A stretch of 64,000 nt of DNA from Ruminococcaceae bacterium R-25 (lineage in GTDB: Bacteria > Bacillota > Clostridia > Saccharofermentanales > Saccharofermentanaceae): the NCBI GenBank assembly GCA_003149065.1, contig QGFZ01000001.1, positions 1-64,000 on the forward strand, read 5' to 3'. The notes beneath the pieces were generated by a model. That model did not search any database. It saw only the letters and a program-made list of their open reading frames with translations, and was not told the DNA's origin. This document shows positions 1 to 10,614 of this stretch, one piece after another (the first letter of the stretch is position 1; each line of letters starts with the position of its first letter). A program made the translations under genes and the position numbers.

Positions 1-1930
<1,930 letters not shown>

Positions 1931-2054
1931 ACAAGGTTATGTAATTTCAAGTCTTTTTTCCAAGATACATTCTTGAGAGGATTCTTCAATATTCGTTACT
2001 TCTTTCTTGAAGTTAGTTTTCTTTGCAGTCCTGAGGGTATAAGACTCTCAACCA

Positions 2055-2172
<118 letters not shown>

Positions 2173-2177
2173 TAAAT

Positions 2178-2253
2178 TCCTCGATAGCTCAGTCGGTAGA
2201 GCGTTCGGCTGTTAACCGAAATGTCACAGGTTCAAGTCCTGTTCGGGGAGCCA
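2178..2253 (+). tRNA. tRNA-Asn (anticodon GTT), CCA encoded
   Basis: A cloverleaf can be folded. The acceptor TCCTCGA pairs with TCGGGGA, followed by discriminator G and an encoded CCA. The D arm is GCTCAGTCGGTAGAGC. The anticodon stem TTCGG/CCGAA encloses CTGTTAA, giving anticodon GTT. The T arm contains GGTTCAAGTCC. It starts only about six bases after the 5S gene and is probably cotranscribed with the rrn operon. Confidence 0.96.
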
Positions 2254-2286
2254 AAGCACCAGTCAAATGACTGGTGCTTTTTTGTT
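2253..2286 (+). terminator. Intrinsic terminator of the rrn/tRNA-Asn operon
   Basis: The stem AAGCACCAGTC / GACTGGTGCTT with a short loop is followed by a T run. It begins directly at the tRNA CCA end. Confidence 0.93.
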
Positions 2287-2367
2287 GCCTTGATATAGAT
2301 ATTCCTTTTTAATAGAATTGATTTAACAGACAGGATTTGTTTTCGATCAAATTAAAGGAGGTACGAT

Positions 2368-2904
2368 ATGGGCTTATTTTCGAATTTATTTGGCGAAAAG
2401 GGGAGGGAAGCTGACAGCGTTATTGATAAGATGAAACAGCTGGCAGATGATCTTGATGGTGTTAAATATGCTGATGAGGATGAAAAGAGGATTATTAACG
2501 GCGGCTCATCTTCTGCAGCAAGCAGTGGATCTTTTAGCGCAACATTTACAGAAGAAGCTGAATGCGGTGACTCATGGGGCCCTGTGATGCCTTCTGAACC
2601 TAACCAGTTCAATTCAGGTCTCAAATACAAGGATTATTTTGAGAAGATCTTTAAGGAGGAGTTCTCCACTTATCAGATCGAGGAGTTTAAGGTAGGTTGG
2701 CGTGATGTTGCCTATAATTTTATCCAGGACGGACAGAAGAAGCTTGTCGTAGAGCTCATGGGTGACAGTACCCAGCGTCACAAAGTGAGAAATGACTGCA
2801 GGGCTCAGGGCATACCTTACCTTCGTTTCTACTATGATCACGACGGATGGTGGAACACCAGATCCTATGTTACAAGACGTATTGCCGGGCAGCTCGCAAA
2901 ATGA
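2368..2904 (+). CDS. Hypothetical protein with a possible nuclease-like C-terminal domain
   Basis: This is a 178-residue soluble protein of unknown function. The start is the ATG eight bases after a strong AAAGGAGG site. The N-terminal half is charged and has a Ser/Ala/Gly-rich linker (about residues 46-60). The C-terminal part (about 85-178) has a compact alpha/beta look, with a strand ending in LVVELMG and then the motif GWWNTRSYVTRR. The order hydrophobic strand, E, charged helix, second strand is reminiscent of PD-(D/E)XK-type nucleases, but I cannot verify the catalytic residues. It has no signal peptide or membrane segment. It stands alone between the rrn operon and a convergent zinc-ribbon gene. 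The coding call is secure; the function is not known. Confidence 0.85.
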   Translation: MGLFSNLFGEKGREADSVIDKMKQLADDLDGVKYADEDEKRIINGGSSSAASSGSFSATFTEEAECGDSWGPVMPSEPNQFNSGLKYKDYFEKIFKEEFSTYQIEEFKVGWRDVAYNFIQDGQKKLVVELMGDSTQRHKVRNDCRAQGIPYLRFYYDHDGWWNTRSYVTRRIAGQLAK

Positions 2905-2947
2905 TTCACGAGTTAATCTGATATTCTTTTTGTCAGTTAAAAATATT

Positions 2948-2980
2948 AAAGCCAGGATCTGATTGATCCTGGCTTGTTTT
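2948..2980. terminator. Bidirectional terminator between convergent genes
   Basis: The perfect stem AAGCCAGGATC / GATCCTGGCTT has T-rich sequence on the right. On the other strand the T-containing sequence is ...TTTAATATTT. It ends both the upstream plus-strand gene and the minus-strand zinc-ribbon gene, whose stop codon lies in its right flank. Confidence 0.85.
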
Positions 2981-4070
2981 ATATAAACCTCGATCTGAAG
3001 ATCAGATAAGCTACGAAGGCAGTTGTTGCGATTATTCCAAGAACAATCATCAGAGAAATAAAAAACTTGAGGGTGGATGGCGGATCGCAGGCCACTTTAC
3101 CCGTACTGCCGTTTATAGCTACATCATATTTATTTCCTTTATAAGTAAACGAAGCAAGATAGACTGGAGCTAATATGTATTTGTATGTAACGTCGGTATA
3201 AGAGGTCTTATATTTCAGATTTTGGTATTTGTCTCCACCAAATTTGCGGAGCGCAGCTTCCGGAATTAATCTATTCAGTTCCCTAGTAATATAATCCTGA
3301 GCAACATCAAAACCATGTTTTAGTGATGTCGAATTACGTTCTGCATAGTATCCGGCCATGTAATCAGGATTAAATGGACGTGCAGATAACAGGCTGGATA
3401 GCCGTAAATTATCGACCTGACCGTTGTATACTTTTGAACTGGCAGATATAGGAATTTCACTGTAATGCTTTTCGAAGCTTCCTTTGCAGGTTTTGTAATA
3501 AATGTTACCTTCACTGTCGTAATAACCGATATCGATCAAATAAGAGGACGAAGTATTAGCTTCGAAACCGAAAAAAGGAAGATAAAGAGGAAACAGATTA
3601 TCAAGCTTACAATGTTTTACTTTGTTCGGAATAAAATGTTTCTTTTTCAGGTGTTCGCGAAAATACATCCTGGCCTTATCTTCATCAAATGAAAAAGGAA
3701 TGATCCCGTTTGGTCTCATGATGCTTCCGGTCCCGGCAGCAGGAGTAATGTTTGTAGAACCGCAGAACGGACAGGTGCCGGACACCTGCAGGGAATCATA
3801 GATAAGTTCAGCTCCGCAGTTGTCACATGAAAGAATCTTGCATTTATCTCCCGGTATTGCACAGTTAGAGTTAAAGATAGCGTTGTATGGTATGCCTTTG
3901 ACTTCAAGATCCTTATGCGTTCCGTAAGATATCTCTTTGAACTTTCCGCAAAGAGAACAATACATCTGCCTGGCTTTTGCATTATAAGTGAGGGTGCCGC
4001 CGCAGTTAGGACATTTGCGCTCCGTTCCAGGCATGGTGGTTGTCTTTGTGAACTTGTTATCGTCTGCCAT
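2979..4070 (-). CDS. Zinc-ribbon protein with a C-terminal membrane anchor
   Basis: A 363-residue protein. Two double-cysteine knuckles form an N-terminal zinc ribbon (CPNCGG and CSLCG, about residues 20-42). A second pair follows (CDNCGAE and CPFCGS, about 81-104). The middle region (about 120-320) is a soluble domain without recognisable catalytic motifs, rich in Tyr and aromatic residues. A hydrophobic helix at about 336-358 followed by RSRF suggests a C-terminal tail anchor with most of the protein in the cytoplasm. It resembles the loosely defined TFIIB-type zinc-ribbon membrane proteins of Firmicutes, whose role is unknown. It is divergent from the DUF975 gene, and the shared intergenic region holds TTAAG direct repeats. 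Confidence 0.88.
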   Translation of the reverse strand: MADDNKFTKTTTMPGTERKCPNCGGTLTYNAKARQMYCSLCGKFKEISYGTHKDLEVKGIPYNAIFNSNCAIPGDKCKILSCDNCGAELIYDSLQVSGTCPFCGSTNITPAAGTGSIMRPNGIIPFSFDEDKARMYFREHLKKKHFIPNKVKHCKLDNLFPLYLPFFGFEANTSSSYLIDIGYYDSEGNIYYKTCKGSFEKHYSEIPISASSKVYNGQVDNLRLSSLLSARPFNPDYMAGYYAERNSTSLKHGFDVAQDYITRELNRLIPEAALRKFGGDKYQNLKYKTSYTDVTYKYILAPVYLASFTYKGNKYDVAINGSTGKVACDPPSTLKFFISLMIVLGIIATTAFVAYLIFRSRFI

Positions 4071-4128
4071 AATCTATCCCTATATATATATTTAAAGGCC
4101 GGCTGTACAAAATCATTATAGCAAATGC

Positions 4129-4149
4129 TTAAGTTAAGTTTAAGTTAAG
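4129..4149. promoter_or_regulatory. TTAAG direct repeats, candidate OmpR-family regulator site
   Basis: Four TTAAG elements start at 4129, 4134, 4140 and 4145. They form two 10-bp blocks repeated with an 11-bp period, close to one helical turn. Tandem direct repeats one turn apart are the usual binding layout for OmpR/PhoB-type response regulators. The site lies in the divergent promoter region of the zinc-ribbon and DUF975 genes, which precedes the first response regulator. Binding is an inference. Confidence 0.45.
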
Positions 4150-4273
4150 GTTTAGCGCTTTTGCTGTTAAGGTTCGACAGTTAGAATATGAATCGTAAGG
4201 GATAGGAACCGGCCGGTTTCATTCGAAAAAAGAAAATTAGGAATAGATAATAGAAAGAAAAGAGGTCGCAAAT

Positions 4274-5080
4274 ATGTGGACAAGGAAGAGTGTTAAGCAA
4301 AAAGGTAAGAAAGCCTTTTTCGGGAATTTTTGGAAGTGCGTTCTGGTTGCAATCATCTTAAGTATAGCAGTCGGTGCAGCCAGCTCAGGATTCAGCGGAG
4401 GAACCTCGATTTCTCAGACCTTTCAGAATATCTACAGTGGCAGGGTAACGAGTGAATCTTCAACAGTATCAGACGATGATTCAGACAACGATTCACATCA
4501 GGTTACTTTCGATATTGACTTGTCAGATCCTAACAGCGTTGATCAGGATGATGTAAATTTGTTTATCGGCATCGTCGTCGTAGGAACCATAATCTATATC
4601 ATCATCACGGCATTCGCTCTGGCATTCAAGTACTTCCTCATGATACCGTTCGAATACGGATGCAGAAAGTTCTTCAGAAAGAATCTTGATGAACCCGCAA
4701 AGCTCTCGAACATCGTATATGTTTTCGATTCTCACTATAAGAACATCGTAAAGACAGCATTCCTTACAGATCTTTTCGTCTGGCTTTGGAGCTTACTCTT
4801 TATCGTACCCGGAATCATCAAGGCATATCAGTACAGATTGGTTCCTTACATCATGAGCGAGAATCCTAACATGAACTTCAAGGATGCTCAGGCAGAAAGC
4901 GCAAGACTTATGCAGGGCAACAAGTGGAAGTCATTCGTCCTTGACCTTTCATTCATCGGCTGGGACATCCTCTCACTTCTTACATGGGGCACACTCGAGA
5001 TCTTCTTCGTAGGACCTTACAAGGCTTCTGCAGATGCAGCTCTCTATGAGTCAATCAAGTACGGCATCGATGCAAAATAA
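4274..5080 (+). CDS. DUF975-family integral membrane protein
   Basis: A 268-residue polytopic membrane protein. The start MWTRKSVKQKGKKAFFGNFW followed by a hydrophobic helix is typical of the DUF975 family, which is common in Clostridia and lacks a defined function. Hydrophobic segments lie at about 22-40, 96-125, 160-185 and 215-250. An acidic, Ser-rich loop (about 60-90) lies between the first two. The conserved stretch YRLVPYIMSENPNM and the following QAESARLMQGNKWKSF match the family's cytoplasmic amphipathic region. It lies upstream of a two-component system, with a hairpin between. A membrane-stress or transporter-accessory role is only a guess. Confidence 0.85.
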   Translation: MWTRKSVKQKGKKAFFGNFWKCVLVAIILSIAVGAASSGFSGGTSISQTFQNIYSGRVTSESSTVSDDDSDNDSHQVTFDIDLSDPNSVDQDDVNLFIGIVVVGTIIYIIITAFALAFKYFLMIPFEYGCRKFFRKNLDEPAKLSNIVYVFDSHYKNIVKTAFLTDLFVWLWSLLFIVPGIIKAYQYRLVPYIMSENPNMNFKDAQAESARLMQGNKWKSFVLDLSFIGWDILSLLTWGTLEIFFVGPYKASADAALYESIKYGIDAK

Positions 5081-5114
5081 CACAGGGAATAGGAATAGGA
5101 TATAATAATGTCAG

Positions 5115-5141
5115 CCGGAGGAGATTTTAGGTCTCCTCCGG
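5115..5141 (+). terminator. GC-rich hairpin between the DUF975 gene and the response regulator
   Basis: The 10-bp perfect stem CCGGAGGAGA / TCTCCTCCGG has a seven-base loop. It lacks a clean T run (TCGGCTTTG follows), so it could be a weak terminator or attenuator, or an mRNA processing or stability hairpin at the head of the two-component operon. Confidence 0.5.
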
Positions 5142-5165
5142 TCGGCTTTGAAAACGGAGAATCTT

Positions 5166-5855
5166 ATGAATTACAAAGTTTTGATCGCAGATGATGAGAA
5201 TGAGATAAGAAACCTCTTAAGGCTCTATCTCGAAAACGACGGCTTTACTGTTTCAGATGTTGCTTCAGGCGATCTCGTAGTAGGCGCCATGGCTGAGTTT
5301 AAGCCGGACATCGTGCTCCTGGATGTAATGATGCCGGGAAAAGACGGAATTCATGTTCTTAAGGACATCCGTGAAGAAAGCAATGTCCCTGTCATGATCA
5401 TTTCTGCGAGAACTGCTGATGCCGAGAGGATCTTAGGTCTTAACGTCGGTGCCGACGATTATATCTGCAAACCGTTTAATCCTTTGGAAGTAGTTGCCAG
5501 GGTTAAGTCAAACCTCAGAAGATTCTATTCTCTGGGAAGCGGCGAAGAGCATAATTCCAATAAGACGATCACATTAGGCGATTTGGAACTTGATACCGAA
5601 AAGTGCCTTCTCCTTAAATCAGGAAAGCCGATGGAGCTTACTTCAGTTGAATATAAGATCATGGAGCTTCTTATGAAGCATCCGGGAAAGGTCTTCACCA
5701 AGCAGCAGATCTATGAGCATGCCTGGGGCGAAGATTATTTTGTAGCAGACAATAATATAATGGTTGCGATCAGCAAATTGAGGACAAAACTCGACGAAGA
5801 TCCGTCACGTTATATAAAGACATTAAGAGGCTTGGGATACAGGCTTGATGTCTGA
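5166..5855 (+). CDS. OmpR/PhoB-family response regulator
   Basis: A 229-residue two-component response regulator. An N-terminal receiver domain (about 1-120) has the acidic pocket ADD near residues 8-10, phospho-acceptor D53 in LLDVMMPGKDG, and the conserved lysine in ICKPF. A C-terminal winged-helix DNA-binding domain (about 130-229) shows the OmpR signature MELTSVEYKIMELLMKHPG and ends IKTLRGLGYRL. The ATG at 5166 is preferred over an in-frame TTG at 5148 because GGAG lies six bases before it. It is followed 48 bases later by its likely partner kinase. The TTAAG repeats upstream of the DUF975 gene are a candidate target. Confidence 0.95.
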   Translation: MNYKVLIADDENEIRNLLRLYLENDGFTVSDVASGDLVVGAMAEFKPDIVLLDVMMPGKDGIHVLKDIREESNVPVMIISARTADAERILGLNVGADDYICKPFNPLEVVARVKSNLRRFYSLGSGEEHNSNKTITLGDLELDTEKCLLLKSGKPMELTSVEYKIMELLMKHPGKVFTKQQIYEHAWGEDYFVADNNIMVAISKLRTKLDEDPSRYIKTLRGLGYRLDV

Positions 5856-5874
5856 AAACCGCATAAAACAGGCA

Positions 5875-5891
5875 GTGTAACATTGTTACAG
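5875..5891. promoter_or_regulatory. 17-bp palindromic box, copy 1 (GTGTAACATTGTTACAG)
   Basis: Near-perfect inverted repeat (one mismatch in the outermost pair) lying 12 bases before the histidine kinase ATG and touching its RBS. The same palindrome recurs at 21486, 48619, 48643 and 50487. At this location it could act as an internal operator or as an RNA hairpin masking the kinase RBS. Confidence 0.65.
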
Positions 5892-5903
5892 AGGGGTTAA
5901 TCA

Positions 5904-7130
5904 ATGGCGAAAAGTCAAAAAAGCAGTGGAAAAGAGCTAAAAGCCTTTTTGCTTATCAGATTTTTCTTAGTCCTTGCGGTTGTAAGCATGGTCGAGCTCA
6001 TTGTAGTCGGACTTACTGACAAATTTTTGATGCCCGTTCTGGTTACGATTACAAAATACGATAAAGTGATCCAGATAAACGGCGCTGAAGGCCTTTTCAT
6101 GGTCGTATTCGTCCTCCTGGCAACAGCTATCGTAAATAAGCTGTTTCCTGCTTTAAATGCATCTCCTGTCGCAGTGAATCAGTTTTTGGAAACTCTCCTG
6201 ATAAGGCGAGGTTTTATTGTAAACAACGTAGAGGATGCGACCGAAACATTGCACGCCTTAAGCAATAATCCGTATGTTATCTTGCCGTTATTAGGATCGC
6301 TCCTCCTTGTAGCATTAATCCTTCTGCTGCCTTATATAGTCGGAGGCATTATCTTTTCGATATCAGTCGCAAAAGAGATCAGGAGGCTCGACCGGGAAAG
6401 AGAAACCGAGCGCCGCAAGGATGAAGAGCGCCGCTACCTCATGATCTCCAACATAGTTCATGATTTAAAGACCCCGATGACTACTGTCTATGGTTACGCA
6501 AAGGCCTTAAATGACGGCATCGTGCCTGAAGCAAAAAGGCCTGAATATTTAGATGCAATTATGGCCAAATCAAACAGGATGAATGAAGTTGTTGCTCTCT
6601 TGCTTGATTACGTTAAGCTCGACAGCGAAGGATTTACGATTAAAAGAGAGAGGATCGATCTTTGCGAACTCATCAGGTCCTGCTGCGCATTCTGCTATAC
6701 GGACATTGAATCGGCAGGTGATGAGTTAGATATCGATATACCCGAAAAGCCTTTATATATAAGCGCTGACAGCGTTCAGTTATCGCGTGTTTTAACTAAT
6801 CTCATAACTAATGCAATACGTCATAATGATGCCGGAATAACGATAAAGGTTGCCATTAAGAGTGAGAATTTTTCAACTGCTGAGGACGTCAAAGTCTTTG
6901 TTGCAGATACCGGAAATGAGATCCCTGCGCCCTTAAATGAGCAGATTTTCGATCCCTTCGTAACAGGTGACGAATCACGTTCGTCAGGTGCAGGAACAGG
7001 CTTGGGACTTCCGTTGTCCGTCCGTATCTGCGAGATGCACGACTTCTCGTTAAAGCTCACGCAGTCTCCTGAGATAAAGCGTTATCACTTGGGCGATGAA
7101 TATAAGAAGGCTTTCGTTATCTCGATGTAA
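5904..7130 (+). CDS. Membrane sensor histidine kinase
   Basis: A 408-residue sensor kinase. Hydrophobic segments at about 16-45, 62-85 and 125-153 anchor it, with short external loops, so the sensing surface is mostly in or near the membrane. The dimerisation/phospho-acceptor domain has the H-box with H186 (NIVHDLKTPMTTVYGYAKAL). The ATPase domain has the N box (NLITNAIRHND), the G1 box (VADTGNEIPAP) and the G2 box (GAGTGLGLPLS). It is encoded directly downstream of the first response regulator, presumably in one operon. The gap between them contains a palindromic box. Its signal is not evident from sequence. The following lipoprotein gene may be part of the same system. Confidence 0.94.
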   Translation: MAKSQKSSGKELKAFLLIRFFLVLAVVSMVELIVVGLTDKFLMPVLVTITKYDKVIQINGAEGLFMVVFVLLATAIVNKLFPALNASPVAVNQFLETLLIRRGFIVNNVEDATETLHALSNNPYVILPLLGSLLLVALILLLPYIVGGIIFSISVAKEIRRLDRERETERRKDEERRYLMISNIVHDLKTPMTTVYGYAKALNDGIVPEAKRPEYLDAIMAKSNRMNEVVALLLDYVKLDSEGFTIKRERIDLCELIRSCCAFCYTDIESAGDELDIDIPEKPLYISADSVQLSRVLTNLITNAIRHNDAGITIKVAIKSENFSTAEDVKVFVADTGNEIPAPLNEQIFDPFVTGDESRSSGAGTGLGLPLSVRICEMHDFSLKLTQSPEIKRYHLGDEYKKAFVISM

Positions 7131-7204
7131 CCTTCCGAGATTAGCATAAACAGCCGTTTTGAAGTAAAATCCTTATGCTGGAATTGATGGAATAAGGAGT
7201 TCAC

Positions 7205-7813
7205 ATGAAGAAAAAGATCTTAACCGCAGTTTTGCTTTTCGCAGTAGTTTTTACTGCATGCGGCTGCTATGCGCGCGTAAAGAACAGAGAAGAACTTATC
7301 AAGTATGCAAATGATACATACGGAGATGCGAAATTTCTCGGCTCAAAGAAAAAACTTAAGGGCAAGGAATCCTTTACGACCATTCTAATGGAAGATAAGG
7401 AATCAGAATTTAACTATTCTGTAACGTCGAAACTTGTTGATGAGACCGGCGACGGAAAGCCTTCAAGTTATGTAGTTAAGATTGAATCTGACTTCGAAGA
7501 AAAGTATTTTTTGATACTTACGAATGAGGCAGTATTTGACATTGATCCCGTAGCATCTGCTTATGGTTTCCATTATGACTGTGTAGATGACGTTGTCAGA
7601 ATAGACTTTTTAGGCAGTGTTGATGGAGCAACGATTGAGGAAGCTCTGTCGCAATTTGACAGGATCCTTGCAGGATACGACACACGTGGTCTCCGTCCGA
7701 ACGAATATCACGTTTACAATGTTTCAGGTGATTTCATCGGAACTTACGATGCGGGATTAGAAGTGTTTACCGGCGTGGATATTGAGCCGGATTTTGAAGA
7801 TACAGATATTTAA
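7205..7813 (+). CDS. Predicted lipoprotein of unknown function
   Basis: A 202-residue secreted lipoprotein. The first 21 residues form a lipoprotein signal (KKK, then a hydrophobic core and FTACGC). C19 or C21 is the likely lipidated cysteine. The rest is a soluble, acidic alpha/beta domain without a motif I recognise. A GAYD-like stretch and an acidic tail are visible. The gene sits between two two-component systems, 9 bases before the second response regulator, so it is probably cotranscribed with it. A sensory accessory role is plausible but unproven. RBS AAGGAG precedes the ATG. Confidence 0.85.
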   Translation: MKKKILTAVLLFAVVFTACGCYARVKNREELIKYANDTYGDAKFLGSKKKLKGKESFTTILMEDKESEFNYSVTSKLVDETGDGKPSSYVVKIESDFEEKYFLILTNEAVFDIDPVASAYGFHYDCVDDVVRIDFLGSVDGATIEEALSQFDRILAGYDTRGLRPNEYHVYNVSGDFIGTYDAGLEVFTGVDIEPDFEDTDI

Positions 7814-7822
7814 GGAGGCTTT

Positions 7823-8518
7823 ATGCGTTACGACTGCCTTATCATTGACGATGAGCAAGAACTTGCGAATAACACCTGTGAGTATTTCAATATGTTTGAC
7901 GTTAAGACAGCTGCTGTTTATTCCAGCGCTGAAGCGAATAATTTCTTAAGTTCGAACCAGACAAATCTCGTTCTTCTTGATATTAACCTCTCTGACGGAA
8001 GCGGCTTTGAACTCTGCAAGAAGATCCGTCAGACAATGAATATTCCGATCCTTTTTATCTCTGCGAGAAATACCGATGACGACAAGATAATCGCGCTTAA
8101 TATCGGAGGCGACGATTATATCGAAAAGCCATATTCTCTGGGCGTTCTGCTCGCCAAGGTAAAGGTCGTCTTAAAGCGTTTTGCATCGGTTTCCGAGACA
8201 GAAGATACTAAGAGCAGCGACTTCGATGACGGCTATCTTAAGACCGATTCAGTTAATAAGACTGTTTACGTAAACGGCGTCGAAAAGAAGATCACATCGA
8301 TCGAGTGGAAACTTCTCGAATACCTTATCGAAAATAAAAACAGGCTTGTCACCAAGGTCGAGATTTTCGACAATGTATGGAACGACAGATTTACCACTGA
8401 CGGAACACTTAATGTCCATATCAGAAAGATCAGGGAAGCGATCGAAAAGGATGCGCAGGATCCCAAGTATATCGTTACTGTATGGAAGGAAGGCTACAAG
8501 TTCGTAGCACCTGAATAA
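7823..8518 (+). CDS. OmpR-family response regulator of an exporter-linked system
   Basis: A 231-residue response regulator. The receiver domain has acidic residues IIDDEQ near 7-12, phospho-acceptor D53 in LLDINLSDGSGF, and the lysine in IEKPYSLG. The C-terminal winged helix (about 135-231) contains ITSIEWKLLEYLIENKNRLV and VWKEGYKF. The strong RBS AAGGAGG lies before the ATG. The stop codon is separated by one base from the next gene's ATG, so translation is probably coupled to the kinase. The downstream ABC exporter is its likely target, and TTAAG repeats just before the exporter ATPase are a candidate binding site. Confidence 0.95.
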   Translation: MRYDCLIIDDEQELANNTCEYFNMFDVKTAAVYSSAEANNFLSSNQTNLVLLDINLSDGSGFELCKKIRQTMNIPILFISARNTDDDKIIALNIGGDDYIEKPYSLGVLLAKVKVVLKRFASVSETEDTKSSDFDDGYLKTDSVNKTVYVNGVEKKITSIEWKLLEYLIENKNRLVTKVEIFDNVWNDRFTTDGTLNVHIRKIREAIEKDAQDPKYIVTVWKEGYKFVAPE

Positions 8519-8519
8519 G

Positions 8520-9770
8520 ATGAGAAAAGCACCGTTTATCCTGTTACTTATCCTTACATTCACCGCCGAAGCTTTGGCGTGCTATTTTACTGTAACGAAG
8601 ATGCAGGATGTGAAGACCGACCCTGTGAAGGTAAACGAGTGCATATATTCAATTACAGAAAATTACGGTGATACATCAAAGTATAATACACAGCTCGACT
8701 ATGTCATTATCGGCAACGGCGGAGAGCTCATCTATAAGACAAAGGACGGCCTTTCTGAATCGGTAAACGAAGCGATAAAGACAAGGGGTCTCATATTAGA
8801 CCTCACAGTAGACGGAGAGCAGGTAGGCAAGGTCATCTTCGACTACAGCATGGATGAACAGCTGTCTGATGTTAAGAGCAAGATAATTATGTTGTTCGCC
8901 ATTATCGGCATGCTCCAGATAGTGATCCTTGTCATCTGGTATATCTATATAAGAAAGAACATCATATCACCATTTAAGAACCTTAATTCCTTTGCTGCAA
9001 GAGTTGCAGAGGGCAACCTCGACATGCCTCTTGAGATGGATAAAGGGCATGTCTTCGGCGCGTTTACTGAGAGCTTCGATCTCATGAGATCAGAGCTTAA
9101 GAAAGCGCGTATTGCAGAGAAAAAAGCGAGCGACGACAAGAAGGAAATGGTCGCAAAACTATCGCACGACATCAAGACTCCCGTAGCTTCCATCAAGTCC
9201 ACATCTGAGATCGGAATGGCCATCACAAAAGAGGAAAGAACGAAGGAGATGTTCGGTGTTATCAACTCGAAAACCGATCAGATCAAATCACTTGTCGACA
9301 ATCTTTTCACATCAAGCGTTCAGGACATAACCGAGATCGATGTTAATCCCGGGATGCAGCCTTCCGATATCATTTCGGGACTTATCAAAAATTCCGATTA
9401 TCTTAAGCGTGCAGGTTCATTTGTCATTCCCGAATGCAACGTATTCATCGACAAATTAAGGCTCCAGCAGGTGTTCGATAATATCTTCATGAACTCATAT
9501 AAATATGCGGATACAGTCATCAGTGTTAATCCTGAGCTCACCGGTGATTATCTTGTAATAAGGATCTCCGATGAAGGCCCCGGTGTTAAGGAAGAAGAGC
9601 TCCCGCTTCTCAAAGAAAAGTTCAGAAGAGGCAGCAACGCCAGCGACAAGGACGGTGCAGGTCTGGGCCTTTACCTTACTAATTACTTCATGGAAAAGAT
9701 GGACGGACAGTTGGGACTTAAGAACCTGGATAAAGGTTTTGAAGTGTCAGTGTATATTAGAGTTGTTTAA
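8520..9770 (+). CDS. Sensor histidine kinase with extracytoplasmic loop and HAMP domain
   Basis: A 416-residue kinase. TM1 (about 5-25) and TM2 (about 122-144) enclose an extracellular domain of about 95 residues. A HAMP-like linker follows (about 145-200). The H-box contains H216 (KLSHDIKTPVASIKSTSEIG). The ATPase domain has an N box (NIFMNSYKYAD), a G1 box (SDEGPGVKEEELP) and a G2 box (GAGLGLYLTNYFME). The sizeable outer domain is unlike BceS-type kinases, which lack one, so it may sense a ligand directly. It lies between its response regulator and an ABC exporter, giving a regulator-kinase-ATPase-permease order. Confidence 0.94.
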   Translation: MRKAPFILLLILTFTAEALACYFTVTKMQDVKTDPVKVNECIYSITENYGDTSKYNTQLDYVIIGNGGELIYKTKDGLSESVNEAIKTRGLILDLTVDGEQVGKVIFDYSMDEQLSDVKSKIIMLFAIIGMLQIVILVIWYIYIRKNIISPFKNLNSFAARVAEGNLDMPLEMDKGHVFGAFTESFDLMRSELKKARIAEKKASDDKKEMVAKLSHDIKTPVASIKSTSEIGMAITKEERTKEMFGVINSKTDQIKSLVDNLFTSSVQDITEIDVNPGMQPSDIISGLIKNSDYLKRAGSFVIPECNVFIDKLRLQQVFDNIFMNSYKYADTVISVNPELTGDYLVIRISDEGPGVKEEELPLLKEKFRRGSNASDKDGAGLGLYLTNYFMEKMDGQLGLKNLDKGFEVSVYIRVV

Positions 9771-9789
9771 TAATCGATTTTAGAATTAT

Positions 9790-9815
9790 TTAAGAATTCC
9801 TTAAAGGCACTTAAG
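9790..9815. promoter_or_regulatory. TTAAG/TTAAA tandem repeats before the ABC exporter
   Basis: TTAAG (9790), TTAAA (9801) and TTAAG (9811) recur at 11- and 10-bp intervals between the kinase stop and the ABC ATPase start. One-turn direct repeats fit binding by an OmpR-family regulator, here probably the one encoded at 7823. The half-site is the same as in the array at 4129. Confidence 0.5.
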
Positions 9816-9856
9816 GGTTGAAAAAGTATCCTAATGCCATAAGGAGGTCGGAAGAC

Positions 9857-10612
9857 ATGAAAAACATTATTGAGACTAAGAAACTTTGCAAGACATTTTC
9901 CAACGGAGGCGTGCAGCAGCACGTTCTCAAGAATATCGATCTTGAGATCTATGAAGGCGATTTCACGATCATCATGGGCGCTTCAGGTGCAGGTAAGTCC
10001 ACACTTCTTTATTCCCTTTCAGGAATGGATAAGCCGACATTAGGTTCAGTTAAGTTCGATGGCACAGACATCACAAAGATGAATACAGATGAGCTCGCTA
10101 TCTTCAGAAGAGGCAACTGCGGTTTCGTTTTCCAGCAGGTATATCTCGTAGATTCTATGAGCGTTTTAGATAACATCATGGCAGCAGGACTTCTCGTGTT
10201 TAAGGATAAGAAAGTCCTTGCAAAGAAGGCAGGAGAACTTCTTAAGGCAGTTAATATCGATGAGACTCTCTGGGGCAAGTTCCCTACACAGATCTCAGGC
10301 GGTGAGGCTCAGAGAGTCGGTATCGCAAGAGCTTTGATCAACGATCCGAAGCTTGTTTTCGCTGACGAGCCTACAGGTGCTTTGAACTCACAGACAGGTA
10401 AGGCAGTTCTTGATACACTTACAAAGTTCAATGAGAAGGGCCAGTCGATCGTAATGGTTACACACGATATCTCAAGCGCAAGAAGAGGCAACCGCATCCT
10501 TTATGTTAAAGACGGTGAGATCGCAGGTGAGTGCAACCTTGGCAAGTATGTAACAGGTGACAAAGAGCGTCATCAGAAGTTAGCTGACTTCCTCGCAACG
10601 ATGGGGTGGTAA
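9857..10612 (+). CDS. ABC exporter ATP-binding protein (MacB/LolD/BceA type)
   Basis: A 251-residue ABC ATPase. It has Walker A GASGAGKST (residues 41-49), the Q-loop in FVFQQVYLV, the signature ISGGEAQRVGIARAL, Walker B KLVFADEPTGAL and the H-loop VTHD. The NS(Q)TGKAVLDTL stretch after Walker B is typical of the MacB/LolD/BceA class that works with FtsX-like permeases. The ATG at 9857 follows AAGGAGGTCGG, and an in-frame TTG at 9818 has no RBS. Its stop lies two bases before the permease ATG. The system probably exports or removes an antimicrobial or other amphiphile from the membrane, as in many sensor-linked Firmicute exporters. The substrate is unknown. Confidence 0.95.
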   Translation: MKNIIETKKLCKTFSNGGVQQHVLKNIDLEIYEGDFTIIMGASGAGKSTLLYSLSGMDKPTLGSVKFDGTDITKMNTDELAIFRRGNCGFVFQQVYLVDSMSVLDNIMAAGLLVFKDKKVLAKKAGELLKAVNIDETLWGKFPTQISGGEAQRVGIARALINDPKLVFADEPTGALNSQTGKAVLDTLTKFNEKGQSIVMVTHDISSARRGNRILYVKDGEIAGECNLGKYVTGDKERHQKLADFLATMGW

Positions 10613-10614
10613 TC

